Shown: positions 24,408 to 32,972 of the stretch, in pieces | Layout of the letters: every line of letters begins with the position of its first letter | Numbering within the stretch: position 1 is the stretch's first letter | Assembly: GCA_026993525.1 (NCBI GenBank) | Contig: JALWSS010000174.1 | Location: forward strand, 1 to 42,790 | Direction: 5' to 3' | Origin: Saprospiraceae bacterium | Lineage (GTDB): Bacteria > Bacteroidota > Bacteroidia > Chitinophagales > Saprospiraceae | DNA length: 42,790 bases | The notes under the pieces: model-generated | The model's input: the letters and a program-made list of their open reading frames with translations, nothing else | Told to the model about the DNA's origin: nothing | Database searches by the model: none | Made by a program: the position numbers and the translations under genes

Positions 24408-25958
24408 TCAATTGAGTCGGATCTCGTCCTGATTCTCGTTGAAGAATCTGTACCTCGTCAGGGGGTAGCTGTTGTCAGGCCGTATGCGAATCCATTTGTA
24501 AAACTGCCGGAACCACCTCATCTGAATGCTCGGCAAGCCTTTTTTCAAATAAGCCTCGATGAAAGGGTGCACTTTCAGCGTCAGTTTGCCTTTCGGGTTT
24601 GACTGTATGATAAACTTCAGGTCCCGTTCTATCTCATCGGTGATGAGGATGGTGGCGTTCACTTTGCCGGTTCCCTGGCAGGTGGGGCATACTTCGGCGG
24701 TGTTGATCCGCACTTCGGGTCGCACCCGCTGGCGGGTGATCTGCATAAGACCGAACTTGCTCAGCGGCAGGATGGTGTGCTGGGCCCGGTCTTTTTTCAT
24801 GAACTGGCGCATGGCTTTGTAGAGCATCTTTTTGTGCTCGTTGTTGCGCATGTCAATGAAGTCAATGATGATGAGCCCGCCAATGTCCCGCAACCGCAAC
24901 TGGCGTGCGATTTCTTCAGCGGCCTCCATGTTCACATTCAGCACGGCCTCTTCCTGGTTCTGGCTGCTCATTTTGTGGCCGCTGTTCACGTCCACAACGT
25001 GCATGGCCTCGGTGCTTTCAATGACGATGTAAGCGCCACTGCCCATGGTGGCCGTTTTACCGAAGGAAGACTTGATCTGTTTGGACACCCCGAAGGCATC
25101 AAATATGGGCCTTCCTTTGGAGTAGTAATTTACGATGCTGACCTTGTCCGGAGCTATGTTGCCGAGGTAGTTGCGGATGTTTTGGTAAAGTTGCTGGTCG
25201 TTGACCACGATCCGGTTGAACGAGTCATTCAGTATGTCTCTGAGAATACTGGAAGTTTTGTCCAGTTCGCTGAGCAATTTCACCGGTGGCCTGGCTCCTT
25301 TCAATTGACGGAAGATGTCTTCCCATTTGCTCATCATCAGGGACAACTCTTCGTGCAGGTCCTGTACCTTTTTTCCCTCTGCCGCAGTTCTGACGATAAC
25401 ACCAAAGTTTTTAGGCCTGATGCTTTCGATGAGGTGCTTCAGGCGTTTGCGTTCTTCTGCGCTTGAGATTTTTTTTGACACGGCCACCACGTCTGAAAAT
25501 GGCGTGAGCACCAGGTAGCGACCGGGAATGGTGATTTCACAACTGAGCCTTGGGCCCTTCGTTGAAATGGGCTCTTTGAGAATCTGCACCAGGATCAGTT
25601 GGCGGCGATTGAGCACCTGGTCAATCTTACCCGTTTTTACGATTTCCGGTTCCAGCTTGAAGTTGTTCAGCAAGTGGGTATTCAGGCTGCCGGAAACGGA
25701 TTGCCCGGTGTATTTGAGCAGGGAGCGGAGTTTGGGTCCGAGGTCGGTGTAATGCAGGAAGGCCTCTTTCTTGTGGCCAATGTCAACGAATGCAGCATTC
25801 AGCCCGGGCATGAGTTTGATGACCCTGCCCAGAAAGATATCGCCGACGGTAAAGTTGCTGTTCGTTTTCTGGTTGTGTAATTCGACGAGCTTCCCCTCCT
25901 CGAGGAGGGCGATTTCCACGTCGGTCGGCTTTGAGTTTATTATTAATTCCTTTTCCAC
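24408..25958 (-). CDS. rng: Ribonuclease E/G family endoribonuclease
   Basis: 516 aa from a GTG at 25958 (VEKELIINSKP); a TTG 42 bases further upstream is possible, but family members start next to this (K)ELIIN segment. An S1 RNA-binding domain (about 35-125, with GDIFLGRVIKLMPGLNAAFVDIG) leads into the RNase H-like/DNase I-like catalytic core with the metal-binding DVNSG and IDFIDM aspartates, and the Zn-link CPTCQGTG. The C-terminal scaffold region of RNase E is absent, so it is RNase G-like. Role: rRNA and mRNA processing in the cytosol. It lies downstream of HU, TPR and the mS38-like gene on the same strand, an order seen in part in other Bacteroidota. Confidence 0.94.
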   Translation of the reverse strand: MEKELIINSKPTDVEIALLEEGKLVELHNQKTNSNFTVGDIFLGRVIKLMPGLNAAFVDIGHKKEAFLHYTDLGPKLRSLLKYTGQSVSGSLNTHLLNNFKLEPEIVKTGKIDQVLNRRQLILVQILKEPISTKGPRLSCEITIPGRYLVLTPFSDVVAVSKKISSAEERKRLKHLIESIRPKNFGVIVRTAAEGKKVQDLHEELSLMMSKWEDIFRQLKGARPPVKLLSELDKTSSILRDILNDSFNRIVVNDQQLYQNIRNYLGNIAPDKVSIVNYYSKGRPIFDAFGVSKQIKSSFGKTATMGSGAYIVIESTEAMHVVDVNSGHKMSSQNQEEAVLNVNMEAAEEIARQLRLRDIGGLIIIDFIDMRNNEHKKMLYKAMRQFMKKDRAQHTILPLSKFGLMQITRQRVRPEVRINTAEVCPTCQGTGKVNATILITDEIERDLKFIIQSNPKGKLTLKVHPFIEAYLKKGLPSIQMRWFRQFYKWIRIRPDNSYPLTRYRFFNENQDEIRLN

Positions 25959-26435
25959 ATGATTGTTTTTTAACCTGTAAATGACAGGCAGGGCCTGCAA
26001 CAGGCCGTTACAAAGGCAGGAAGGCGGTTCTGGACCGGAGTTGAAAAAATGATGGCACTTCGGGCAACAATCACTGCGGATAACGGAGGGGCAGTTGCGG
26101 TTTGCTTTTACGACGGGTTGATGTGGTCACTTGTCCGGATGCTTTTGTCTAATCCTTTTCAATGTTCACAAACCTGCTTCTACCGTGAAATGGAGATTGT
26201 CTTCGCTAATTCTTGTCTTCTTGTCGCCGGGACGATGGTCATCGGCTTTTGGCCTTTGACGGCCTGTTGGTTTTAAAACGTCAGTGGTTACGGGGTACAG
26301 ACTTTATGCAGTTTTGGTTTTTGGGTGGGCTCCGTTAAATGACTGGAGGTGCCATACCTGCCACAAGCCAAAATTTCAAAGAAAAAGTGCTGGCATCCCG
26401 GGTAGGATTGCCAGCGAGGCCAGGCCAATCAGCCT
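25959..26435. other. Gene-free stretch upstream of RNase G
   Basis: 477 bases between the RNase G start and the mS38-like gene. No protein-like ORF, tRNA or strong hairpin was recognised, and the short ORF on the plus strand at 26049 has no family features. It may contain the RNase G leader and promoter; RNase E mRNAs are often autoregulated through long leaders, but nothing specific could be identified. Confidence 0.4.
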
Positions 26436-26531
26436 TTAGCGGTTCTTTTTCTTGTGGCGATTTTTACGCAGTCTCTTTTTGCGTTTGTGCGTTGCAATTT
26501 TGTGACGCTTACGCTTTCTTCCACACGGCAT
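26436..26531 (-). CDS. 31-residue mS38/COX24 (AURKAIP1)-like ribosomal mini-protein
   Basis: An ATG at 26531 opens a 31-codon frame ending in TAA. The product begins MPCGRKRKRHKIATHKRKKR and continues LRKNRHKKKNR; about two thirds of residues are Lys, Arg or His. This matches the short basic proteins annotated in Bacteroidota as AURKAIP1/COX24 domain proteins, related to the mitochondrial small-subunit protein mS38, whose K/R-rich helix binds rRNA at the decoding-site side of the 30S subunit. The KRKRHK..THKRKKR..KNRHKK pattern is diagnostic. Located between TPR and RNase G genes. Confidence 0.9.
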   Translation of the reverse strand: MPCGRKRKRHKIATHKRKKRLRKNRHKKKNR

Positions 26532-26606
26532 AATGGTATCTCTTTAGTAGTTAAGAATTGAAGGTTAATTCAAGATGCGGCTCGAGGGTTTCATCCCTTT
26601 TGCCAA

Positions 26607-27398
26607 TTATTGTGATGAAAGTTGTTCACACTTCTGTGAAAAACGATTTGCTTCTTTGACATTGCCAAGGGCTTCGTAGGCTTGTGCCAGCAAGCAATTG
26701 GCATTCCGGTTTTCAGGTTCGGCACTGATGGCTGCCCCGAGGCGTTCAACCGCCTTTTCATATTGTCCGGTTTTGATGGCCAACCTTCCCAACTGGGTGA
26801 GGATCATGGCATTGCCCGGGTGCTTTTTGTTCAGGTCCACCAACATCAGAATACCCTTCATGGGGTTGTCCTTCGGCGGATTTTCAGTGTAAACCAATGC
26901 CAGGTTTACCCGGTGCTGCAAATTGCCGGGGTTCAGTGACGCGGCTTTTTCCAGCGATTCAATTGCTTTGGCTGCACAGTACGCTTTTACTTTTTGCTCC
27001 TGTGCTTGCTGAATGCAAATGGAATAAGTGGTTCCTGCAATGGACCAGGCGTCTTCTGTTTCCTCGATTTCAGCAATCAGCCCGGCATAGTGACCGGCAA
27101 TTGCCGGTTTTCCAAAATCAAACCACTTTGCCGACAGTTCCTTGTACAGTTCTACCCTGGCAGCATCATCGGTGGCAGCTTCCAGTTCATGCTCGATGGC
27201 TGCAAGAGCAGAAATTTTGTCCCCGCTGAGTTGCCCCCTCGCTTGCGCAATCAATGCGGTGGCATCGGTACTTGTAGCCTGAAGGGCACGCTGCCTTTCA
27301 ACGCGCTTTTGGGTCTCAGGCTTTGTGTCAAAACCAAAATACAACGACGCAAAAAGGCCGGCGGCCAGTAGAATTGCAATGCGTTGTGCGTTGGTCAT
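26607..27398 (-). CDS. TPR-repeat protein with N-terminal membrane anchor
   Basis: 263 aa from ATG 27398 (MTNAQRIAILLAAGLFASLYFGF), preferred over a TTG 15 bases upstream. A single membrane segment (about 7-23) is followed by helical repeats; the last ones (AMILTQLGRLAIKTGQYEKAVERLGAAISAEPENRNANCLLAQAYEALGN) are unmistakable TPRs. It is likely an inner-membrane-anchored scaffold facing the periplasm. It begins 32 bases downstream of the HU gene and is probably in the same operon. Substrate or partner unknown. Confidence 0.88.
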   Translation of the reverse strand: MTNAQRIAILLAAGLFASLYFGFDTKPETQKRVERQRALQATSTDATALIAQARGQLSGDKISALAAIEHELEAATDDAARVELYKELSAKWFDFGKPAIAGHYAGLIAEIEETEDAWSIAGTTYSICIQQAQEQKVKAYCAAKAIESLEKAASLNPGNLQHRVNLALVYTENPPKDNPMKGILMLVDLNKKHPGNAMILTQLGRLAIKTGQYEKAVERLGAAISAEPENRNANCLLAQAYEALGNVKEANRFSQKCEQLSSQ

Positions 27399-27430
27399 GG
27401 GTGTGGCTTTCAACCAGTATTGTCAGGATA

Positions 27431-27739
27431 TTACTTGTCGCCGTCTTCCGGGAGGGCTCTGACATTGTCTTTCACCATTTCCATAAAAATCCTGGCCGGT
27501 TTGAATGCGGGGATGTAGTGTTCCGGAATTTCGATGGAAACGTTTTGCTTGATGTGGCGTCCGACTTTTTTCTTGCGCTTCTTCACAATGAAGCTTCCAA
27601 AACCCCGGATGTAAACATTTTCGCCCTCGGCAAGGGAGTCTTTCACCTGCACAAAGAATTCTTCCAGGGTAACCAGCACATCCACTTTAGGAACACCGGT
27701 CTTTTCAGAAATGGCTGTTACGAGATCAGCTTTTCTCAT
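27431..27739 (-). CDS. HU/IHF family DNA-binding protein
   Basis: 102 aa, slightly longer than HU because of an acidic C-terminal tail (ALPEDGDK). MRKADLVTAISEKTGVPKVDV, the GFGSF motif and the DNA-arm region ending in IPAFKPA are all present, where the proline in the arm intercalates into DNA. The family bends DNA and organises the nucleoid. The gene is divergent from yicC and heads the minus-strand HU-TPR-mS38-RNase G cluster. Confidence 0.95.
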   Translation of the reverse strand: MRKADLVTAISEKTGVPKVDVLVTLEEFFVQVKDSLAEGENVYIRGFGSFIVKKRKKKVGRHIKQNVSIEIPEHYIPAFKPARIFMEMVKDNVRALPEDGDK

Positions 27740-27931
27740 CTTATATAGTTGGTTTAGAATGACTTATGGTTAAAAAAGTGAGCCCTCCAAAAAGGAGCAG
27801 CAAATTTCGCATTTTTTTCTTTCCCCGAAAATTTATCCCGCGATTTTGTCTAAGTATCAGGCATTTACAACAAGAATTCTTTCAAAGTTCCTTCAGATAT
27901 AAGCTTTGCTGTGATATATGCGCTGCTTCAC

Positions 27932-27939
27932 TAACTTTG
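27932..27939 (+). promoter_or_regulatory. Bacteroidota -7 promoter box (TAACTTTG) for yicC-gmk
   Basis: Exact TAnnTTTG match about 80 bases before the yicC ATG. A TTG occurs at 27906-27908, 23 bases upstream, slightly further than the usual -33 spacing. Confidence 0.55.
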
Positions 27940-28017
27940 CCCTCTTTCATCGTGCCTGGCACGGGCCCCGGCAGATGGAAACATTCACTCGCTCTAAAAA
28001 AGCACAATCCTTTCAAT

Positions 28018-28893
28018 ATGCTCCTGTCCATGACCGGATACGGCCGCGCTACCGCCACCTTCGATAAAAAATCCATAGCGGTGGAACTGCGCTCCCTTAA
28101 CAGCAAGTACACAGATGTGAGGCTCAAAGTGCCTTCCAATTTCCGCGAGCGGGAACACCAGCTCCGCAAGCTGCTCACCAACAAAGTGGAAAGGGGAAAA
28201 ATTGAGATGAGCATCGAAGTGAAATCCATGATGGGCGATGAAGGCTATGGCCTCAATCTGCCCCTGTTTAAAAAGTATTTCAGTGAACTTTCTGCCCTGG
28301 CGGACGAGCTGGGTACCTCCAGGGAAGGGCTGATGCAGGGCATCCTCCGCATTCCGAACGTTGTCATGGCTGAAGAAAGTGACATTGACGAAGAAGAATG
28401 GCAAGCCATAATGAATACCGTCAAGGAAGCCCTGGACAAATTCCACGCTTTCCGGCTGGCTGAAGGCGCCGCCATGGAGGAAGACCTTCGCCTCAGGGTC
28501 AACAACATCCTGTCAGCATTGGAGCAGATCAATCCCTTCGAGAAAGAGCGCATCGTCTTGTTGCAAAACCGCCTTCGCCAAAACCTGCAGGAGTTTTTCG
28601 GAAAGGAAAATGTGGATGAAAACCGCTTTGAACAAGAAGTGATCTTTTACCTCGAGAAGATTGACATTACCGAAGAGAAAGTCCGCCTTGCACAGCATTG
28701 CCAGTATTTTCTGGAACAGCTCGACAACAAAAAAACCACCAAAGGACGCACCCTGAGTTTTATCAGCCAGGAAATGGGGCGTGAGATCAACACCCTGGGC
28801 GCCAAAGCTTACTCTGCCGACATTCAGCGCCTGGTGGTGGGCATGAAGGACGACCTGGAAAAGATCAAAGAGCAGGTTGCCAACTCCGTTTAA
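28018..28893 (+). CDS. yicC: YicC family endoribonuclease
   Basis: 291 aa from ATG 28018 (MLLSMTGYGR); MTGYG at 28030 is an alternative start. Upstream in-frame sequence is leader, not protein. The conserved N-terminus (SMTGYGRA, then VELRSLNSKYTDVRLKVP, then LRKLLTNKVERGKIEM) and the C-terminal block (RLAQHCQYFLEQLDN, GRTLSFISQEMGREINTLGAKA) define YicC. E. coli YicC is a metal-dependent endoribonuclease implicated in small-RNA turnover. It precedes gmk by 18 bases, the classic yicC-gmk pairing. Confidence 0.96.
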   Translation: MLLSMTGYGRATATFDKKSIAVELRSLNSKYTDVRLKVPSNFREREHQLRKLLTNKVERGKIEMSIEVKSMMGDEGYGLNLPLFKKYFSELSALADELGTSREGLMQGILRIPNVVMAEESDIDEEEWQAIMNTVKEALDKFHAFRLAEGAAMEEDLRLRVNNILSALEQINPFEKERIVLLQNRLRQNLQEFFGKENVDENRFEQEVIFYLEKIDITEEKVRLAQHCQYFLEQLDNKKTTKGRTLSFISQEMGREINTLGAKAYSADIQRLVVGMKDDLEKIKEQVANSV

Positions 28894-28911
28894 CCGAAAA
28901 AGCTTTTCGTT

Positions 28912-29484
28912 GTGAAACTCATCATTGTCACGGCCCCTTCCGGGTCCGGAAAAACCACCATCGTAAAACACCTGCTGTCAAAATTCGACAACCTGGCCTT
29001 TTCGGTTTCGGCTACCACACGGGCGCCCCGTAAAGGAGAAACTCCCGGAAAGGACTACTACTTCATGTCACCGGCTGAATTCCAAAAACACGTCAGCAAC
29101 GGCGATTTTCTCGAGTGGGAAGAAGTTTACGACGGGCAGTATTACGGAACATTGCGCAGCGAAGTGGAAAGACTTTGGAATGAGGGCAAGCACGTCATCT
29201 TCGACATTGATGTGCAGGGAGCGCTCAACCTCAAAGAGGCCTTTCCGGAAAAGACGCTCACCATCTTTGTAAAACCACCTTCTACCCAGGTGCTGTTGAA
29301 ACGCTTGCGCCAGCGAAAATCAGAATCAGAGGAAAGTTTGAAAAAACGCATCGCCAAAGCAGAATTTGAACTCTCTTTCGCAAACAATTTTGACCTTGTC
29401 ATCGTAAATGACAAACTGGAAGACGCCCTGAAAAAAGCTGATGCGGTAGTGGCAGCATACATTGGCGAAACTGAAAAAAACTGA
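28912..29484 (+). CDS. gmk: Guanylate kinase
   Basis: 190 aa, GTG start at 28912. The P-loop APSGSGKTT (8-16), the GMP-binding SVSATTRAPRKGE block, the DYYFMS..F segment and DIDVQGALNLK are all intact, and the lid/arginine region RLRQRKSESEESLKKRI follows. It converts GMP and ATP to GDP and ADP in nucleotide salvage. It is paired with yicC upstream and followed, 114 bases on, by apaG. Confidence 0.98.
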   Translation: MKLIIVTAPSGSGKTTIVKHLLSKFDNLAFSVSATTRAPRKGETPGKDYYFMSPAEFQKHVSNGDFLEWEEVYDGQYYGTLRSEVERLWNEGKHVIFDIDVQGALNLKEAFPEKTLTIFVKPPSTQVLLKRLRQRKSESEESLKKRIAKAEFELSFANNFDLVIVNDKLEDALKKADAVVAAYIGETEKN

Positions 29485-29598
29485 TTGTTCGCACCAAATC
29501 GCAGAATCCGGTCAGCAAAACGGGGGTCTTTAAAAGTTTTTCACCATTTTCGTTTAACAATTCTTTCTCTCGTGGATTCATCTCAACCGGATTTTAAC

Positions 29599-29985
29599 AT
29601 GGAGACCCTCATCACCAACGGCATCAAGATCAGTGTTCAGCCCTATTACGTGGCTGAAGAATCTGCTCCCATCGAGCAGAAGTACATCCATGCCTACCGC
29701 ATCACCATTGAAAACAAAAGCAGTATCACCGTGCAGTTGCTGCAACGTCATTGGGTGATCGTGGAGTCCAACGGACTGCAGAAAGAGGTTAAAGGGCAGG
29801 GCGTCGTTGGTGAACAACCCATCCTCAATCCGGGAGAAAAATTTGAGTACAGCTCCTGGTGCCCCCTGGTGACGGACTTCGGGAAAATGTACGGCACTTA
29901 CACCATGTTGCGGGTTGACGACGGTTCTACTTTTGATGTGCAGGTGCCTGAATTCCTGCTGCACCCGCCGTTCAAGATGAACTGA
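29599..29985 (+). CDS. apaG: ApaG protein (Co2+/Mg2+ efflux-associated, FN3-like fold)
   Basis: 128 aa from the ATG at 29599 (METLITNGIKISVQPYYV). The ORF extends upstream in frame but that part is not similar to ApaG. Family hallmarks are HAYRITIENKSSITVQLLQRHWVI, then GVVGEQPILNPGEKFEYSSWCPL and GTMLR-like closing strands (YGTYTMLRVDDGSTFDV). ApaG has been linked to cobalt resistance and to AP4A metabolism, but the biochemical role is unsettled. Confidence 0.95.
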   Translation: METLITNGIKISVQPYYVAEESAPIEQKYIHAYRITIENKSSITVQLLQRHWVIVESNGLQKEVKGQGVVGEQPILNPGEKFEYSSWCPLVTDFGKMYGTYTMLRVDDGSTFDVQVPEFLLHPPFKMN

Positions 29986-30081
29986 AGTGTTTGGTTTAGA
30001 GAGGTTTAGAGGAGTTTAGAGAGGTTTAGAGAGGTTGATCCCGAGACTCCCGAAAGCTTTCGGGATCGGGAGGTTTCCGCA

Positions 30082-30110
30082 TCAGGTTGCAACTTTCAGT
30101 TGCGGCCTGA
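30082..30110 (-). repeat. 29-nt hairpin element, divergent copy
   Basis: TCAGGTTGCAAC, loop TTTCA, GTTGCGGCCTGA. Length, outer TCAGG/CCTGA arms and the TTTC loop match the copies at 40122-40326, but the inner stem differs on both sides (CTGAC/GTCAG replaced by GCAAC/GTTGC) while still pairing. Confidence 0.65.
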
Positions 30111-30243
30111 ATTCATCACACGGATTTTTTCGCTCACAGCGCCATAGAAAACGGTGAACACAGAGAAAAAACTCTGTGGGTACTGTGGTCTCCGTGTGAG
30201 GCAATAAAAGTTTAGAGGGGTAACACCAAATTGCGTTCAGAAA

Positions 30244-30287
30244 GAAGAAAAGGGCCGGAAACCTGGATGTTTCCGGCCCTTTTCTTC
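30244..30287. terminator. Strong bidirectional intrinsic terminator
   Basis: A perfect 19-bp stem (GAAGAAAAGGGCCGGAAAC with GTTTCCGGCCCTTTTCTTC) and loop CTGGAT, lying between the convergent apaG and OmpA-family genes. Confidence 0.92.
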
Positions 30288-30303
30288 ATTACCTGCTATC
30301 TAG

Positions 30304-32904
30304 TTATTTCACCAGGTCGTAGGTGTATTGGACACGCTCAAAGATGGGAGCGCCGATTTCGGGGTCGATGTTTTTGAGATAAATGTCCACATCAACGGTT
30401 TCGTTCTCATCTTTTTTGGAACTGTCGAAGGTCACTTTGATGCGGCCCTTTTCGCCGGGTTTCACTGCTGAAGTGGAGTAATCGAGCGTGGTGCAATCGC
30501 AGCTCGTCGCAATGTCAATTTCCAATGGCACATCACCCAGGTTGGTAAATGTGAACACATGGGTTTTCACCTCGCCTTTTTTCACTTTACCGAAGTCATG
30601 GACCCGTTCATCAAAGTGCATGATGGGCAGTCCGCTGAGGTCTTTTTTCCCATACAGCGAAGAGAGCCGGTGGATGGGCGGGTGCTGCTGCTCTGGCAGT
30701 TTGAAGCCTTTCGGTGCATCCTTCACAGCGTTGCCACCGGGCTTTTCATGGTTCTCTTTTTTGCCGGCCGGTTTCACTTCTTCCTTGATCTTTTCGTCCA
30801 CTTTGCGGTTGCCGATCTGAATCAGTCTTTCTTCCTCGATGGTGATACTGGTAGGTCCGTCAATGATCTTGAATTCCGTACGGCGATTCACCTGGTGGGC
30901 AGCCTCAAACTTCGCAGTATCGGGCAACAGGCTGTTGATGTACGCTTCAGTCAGGGTGTCGCCGACATTGAGGAAGTCAAAGCGTTCTTTTACCCGCTCA
31001 TCCACCACTTTGGGCTGGCTCTCTCCATAGCCTTTGGCCTGGATGCGGCGGCGTTCGATACCCCTGGCCACCAGCCAGCGGCGGGCACTTTCAGCACGGC
31101 GCTGCGACAGGTTGCGGTTGTAGGCCTCCGTACCCCGGGCATCGGTGTGCGATGACAACTCGATGACCATGTCAGGATACTCGTTCATCAGTTCCAGAAT
31201 GACCTGGAGGTCCTTTTCGGCATCCGGCAGGATTTTGTCATCGTCGAAATCGTAATAGATGTTCTGAAGCACGAAGGGCTCCTCACGGCGAATGGTGATG
31301 GTCTTTTTGCCCGGCTTCAGTTCCAGTACCTCTTCGTAAACCTTGGAATCCAGCAGGCCAATGGTGTTGAAGGTGGCGGTGTCTTTTTCGTAGTTGTCAG
31401 CTGAGCCAACGATCATGTATGCCTTGTCCAGTTCCAGGGGCCAGTCGAAGCCGTTGCCGGCCTTGTTGGTTTTGGAATCGGTAAGCACCATTTCACCGTC
31501 TTTGGATTCGTAGAGTTCAATGGTACCCCCGGCGAGCGGTTCTTTGGTGTCCTGGTCGAGGATATTGACCACCAGCGCAGCTTCAATTTTCTTGAGGCTG
31601 ATGTTGTAAATGTCGTTACAACAGGTTTTGCTCTTCAGGGAGCGGGCACCTTGAGCCGGCCGGTTGGATGCCAGAACGCCGGTATAACCTTCTTTGTCGA
31701 GCATGAAATAGAGGTCGTCAACGCTGGAGTTGTAGCCCTTGCCCATGTTGACCGGTTTGCTCCAGCGGGTACCGTCCCAGGTGCTCATGAAGATGTCATA
31801 GCCCCCCAAACCCGGATGCCCGGTAGAGCTGAAATAGAGAATACCCTCCCGGTAGAAAGGAGTTTCCTCATCGCCAACGGTGTTGATCTGGGGGCCGAGG
31901 TTGACGGGGTCGCCGTACTGGCCGCCACCTTTGTAGGTAGCGTAATAAATATCGTAGCCTCCGTAGCCACCGTCCATGTCAGAAACGAAGAAGAGCACTT
32001 CTTTTCCGAACAGCTCGCCAACGGCAGGTGACTTGGCGATGTAATCACCGTTCAGGCTTTCGACCTCTTCGGCTGCTGACCATCCGTTGCCGGATTGTTC
32101 ACTCATGTAAATTTTGCTCTCTACCAGCACGTTGCCTTCTATGGTCTCCCGGTTGAAGAACATGCGTTTGCCGTCGGGCGAAAGTTTGACATTCACGTTG
32201 AAGAAGCCGGGGCGGTTTACTTTATCGTCCAGGGGTTCTCCTTTGGCCCAGCCTTTCTCGGTTCTGGCTGACTTGTAAATCTTGGCGTGGTAGTCTTCGG
32301 TGTCTTCATCGAGTTCTATTACCTCGTCGGAATTGAGACTGGAATAGTACAACTCGCTGTTGTCGGGACTCAGGTAAGGAGAGTACTCAGAGATCTTGGT
32401 GTTGACGTTTTTACCGGCATTGCTGATGGTGAAATTTTCCACCGGTTGTGCCACCCGGGCAAATTCACAACCTACTTTTTCCAGCTCTGCCAGTTCTTTT
32501 TTTACCGGATCGGAAGTGGTTCTGATGAACTTGTCAAACTCCTCGATGGCCTCGTCGTACTTGCCCTCCATTTTCAGAGAGCGGGCATACTCAAAGCGTT
32601 TCTCTTGCCACTGTTCTGCTTTTTTGTTCTTGCGGCTGGGGCGCAGTGCACGCTTGTACCAGCGGCTGGCATCCCGGTAATCGCGCAGCATGTAGCTCAG
32701 GTCTGCCAGGATGATGGCCAGCTCCGGGTCCCGGCTTTCTTCATAGGCCTTTTCATACCACTCCAGGGCGCGGTAGTAGTCTTTCTTTTCCATTTGTTCC
32801 TCCGCCGTTTGTATCATGCTGGCGTAGGTGGGGCGGTTCAGGGGCTGGGCAGTCAGTGTGAGACCATAAACACCAAGTGCCAGTATAAGAAGGAGCTTTT
32901 TCAT
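30304..32904 (-). CDS. PorE-like OmpA family protein: TPR, beta-propeller, OmpA and DUF1573 domains
   Basis: 866 aa from ATG 32904 (MKKLLLILALG); upstream in-frame ATGs would spoil the signal peptide. Order: signal peptide 1-20; TPRs (about 30-145; YYRALEWYEKAYEES); PD40/WD40-like propeller blades (about 170-440; YSPYLSPDNSELYYSS, LSPDGKRMFF, YFSSTGHPGLGGYDIF); a carboxypeptidase-regulatory-like fold (about 455-560); OmpA peptidoglycan-binding domain (about 570-690; YYDFDDDKI and HTDARGTEAYNRNLSQRRA); a Lys/Glu linker; and a C-terminal DUF1573 domain (HDFGKVKKGEVKTHVFTFTN, SCDCTTLDY). The first four domains are those of PorE, which ties type IX secretion or gliding components to peptidoglycan. 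The DUF1573 end is unusual. Co-directional with and 68 bases downstream of the PorP gene. Confidence 0.92.
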   Translation of the reverse strand: MKKLLLILALGVYGLTLTAQPLNRPTYASMIQTAEEQMEKKDYYRALEWYEKAYEESRDPELAIILADLSYMLRDYRDASRWYKRALRPSRKNKKAEQWQEKRFEYARSLKMEGKYDEAIEEFDKFIRTTSDPVKKELAELEKVGCEFARVAQPVENFTISNAGKNVNTKISEYSPYLSPDNSELYYSSLNSDEVIELDEDTEDYHAKIYKSARTEKGWAKGEPLDDKVNRPGFFNVNVKLSPDGKRMFFNRETIEGNVLVESKIYMSEQSGNGWSAAEEVESLNGDYIAKSPAVGELFGKEVLFFVSDMDGGYGGYDIYYATYKGGGQYGDPVNLGPQINTVGDEETPFYREGILYFSSTGHPGLGGYDIFMSTWDGTRWSKPVNMGKGYNSSVDDLYFMLDKEGYTGVLASNRPAQGARSLKSKTCCNDIYNISLKKIEAALVVNILDQDTKEPLAGGTIELYESKDGEMVLTDSKTNKAGNGFDWPLELDKAYMIVGSADNYEKDTATFNTIGLLDSKVYEEVLELKPGKKTITIRREEPFVLQNIYYDFDDDKILPDAEKDLQVILELMNEYPDMVIELSSHTDARGTEAYNRNLSQRRAESARRWLVARGIERRRIQAKGYGESQPKVVDERVKERFDFLNVGDTLTEAYINSLLPDTAKFEAAHQVNRRTEFKIIDGPTSITIEEERLIQIGNRKVDEKIKEEVKPAGKKENHEKPGGNAVKDAPKGFKLPEQQHPPIHRLSSLYGKKDLSGLPIMHFDERVHDFGKVKKGEVKTHVFTFTNLGDVPLEIDIATSCDCTTLDYSTSAVKPGEKGRIKVTFDSSKKDENETVDVDIYLKNIDPEIGAPIFERVQYTYDLVK

Positions 32905-32972
32905 ATTTTCAATTCGTTGATGCATTGATTCAAACAAGTACGAATGCGCTATTGGATGTACGGAAAAATGGT

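Larger units (their letters stand above)
29986..30303. repeat. Repeat-bearing gap between apaG and the OmpA-family gene
   Basis: Contains GTTTAGAGAG-type units (about 29992-30036), a CCCGAAAG..CTTTCGGG inverted repeat (about 30050-30070), a variant of the 29-nt hairpin (30082-30110) and the bidirectional terminator at 30244. Confidence 0.75.

Noticed and set aside
26049-26276. Possible 75-residue plus-strand protein in the RNase G upstream gap
   Set aside because: No signal peptide logic, no family pattern, no promoter box; codon use unlike neighbours.
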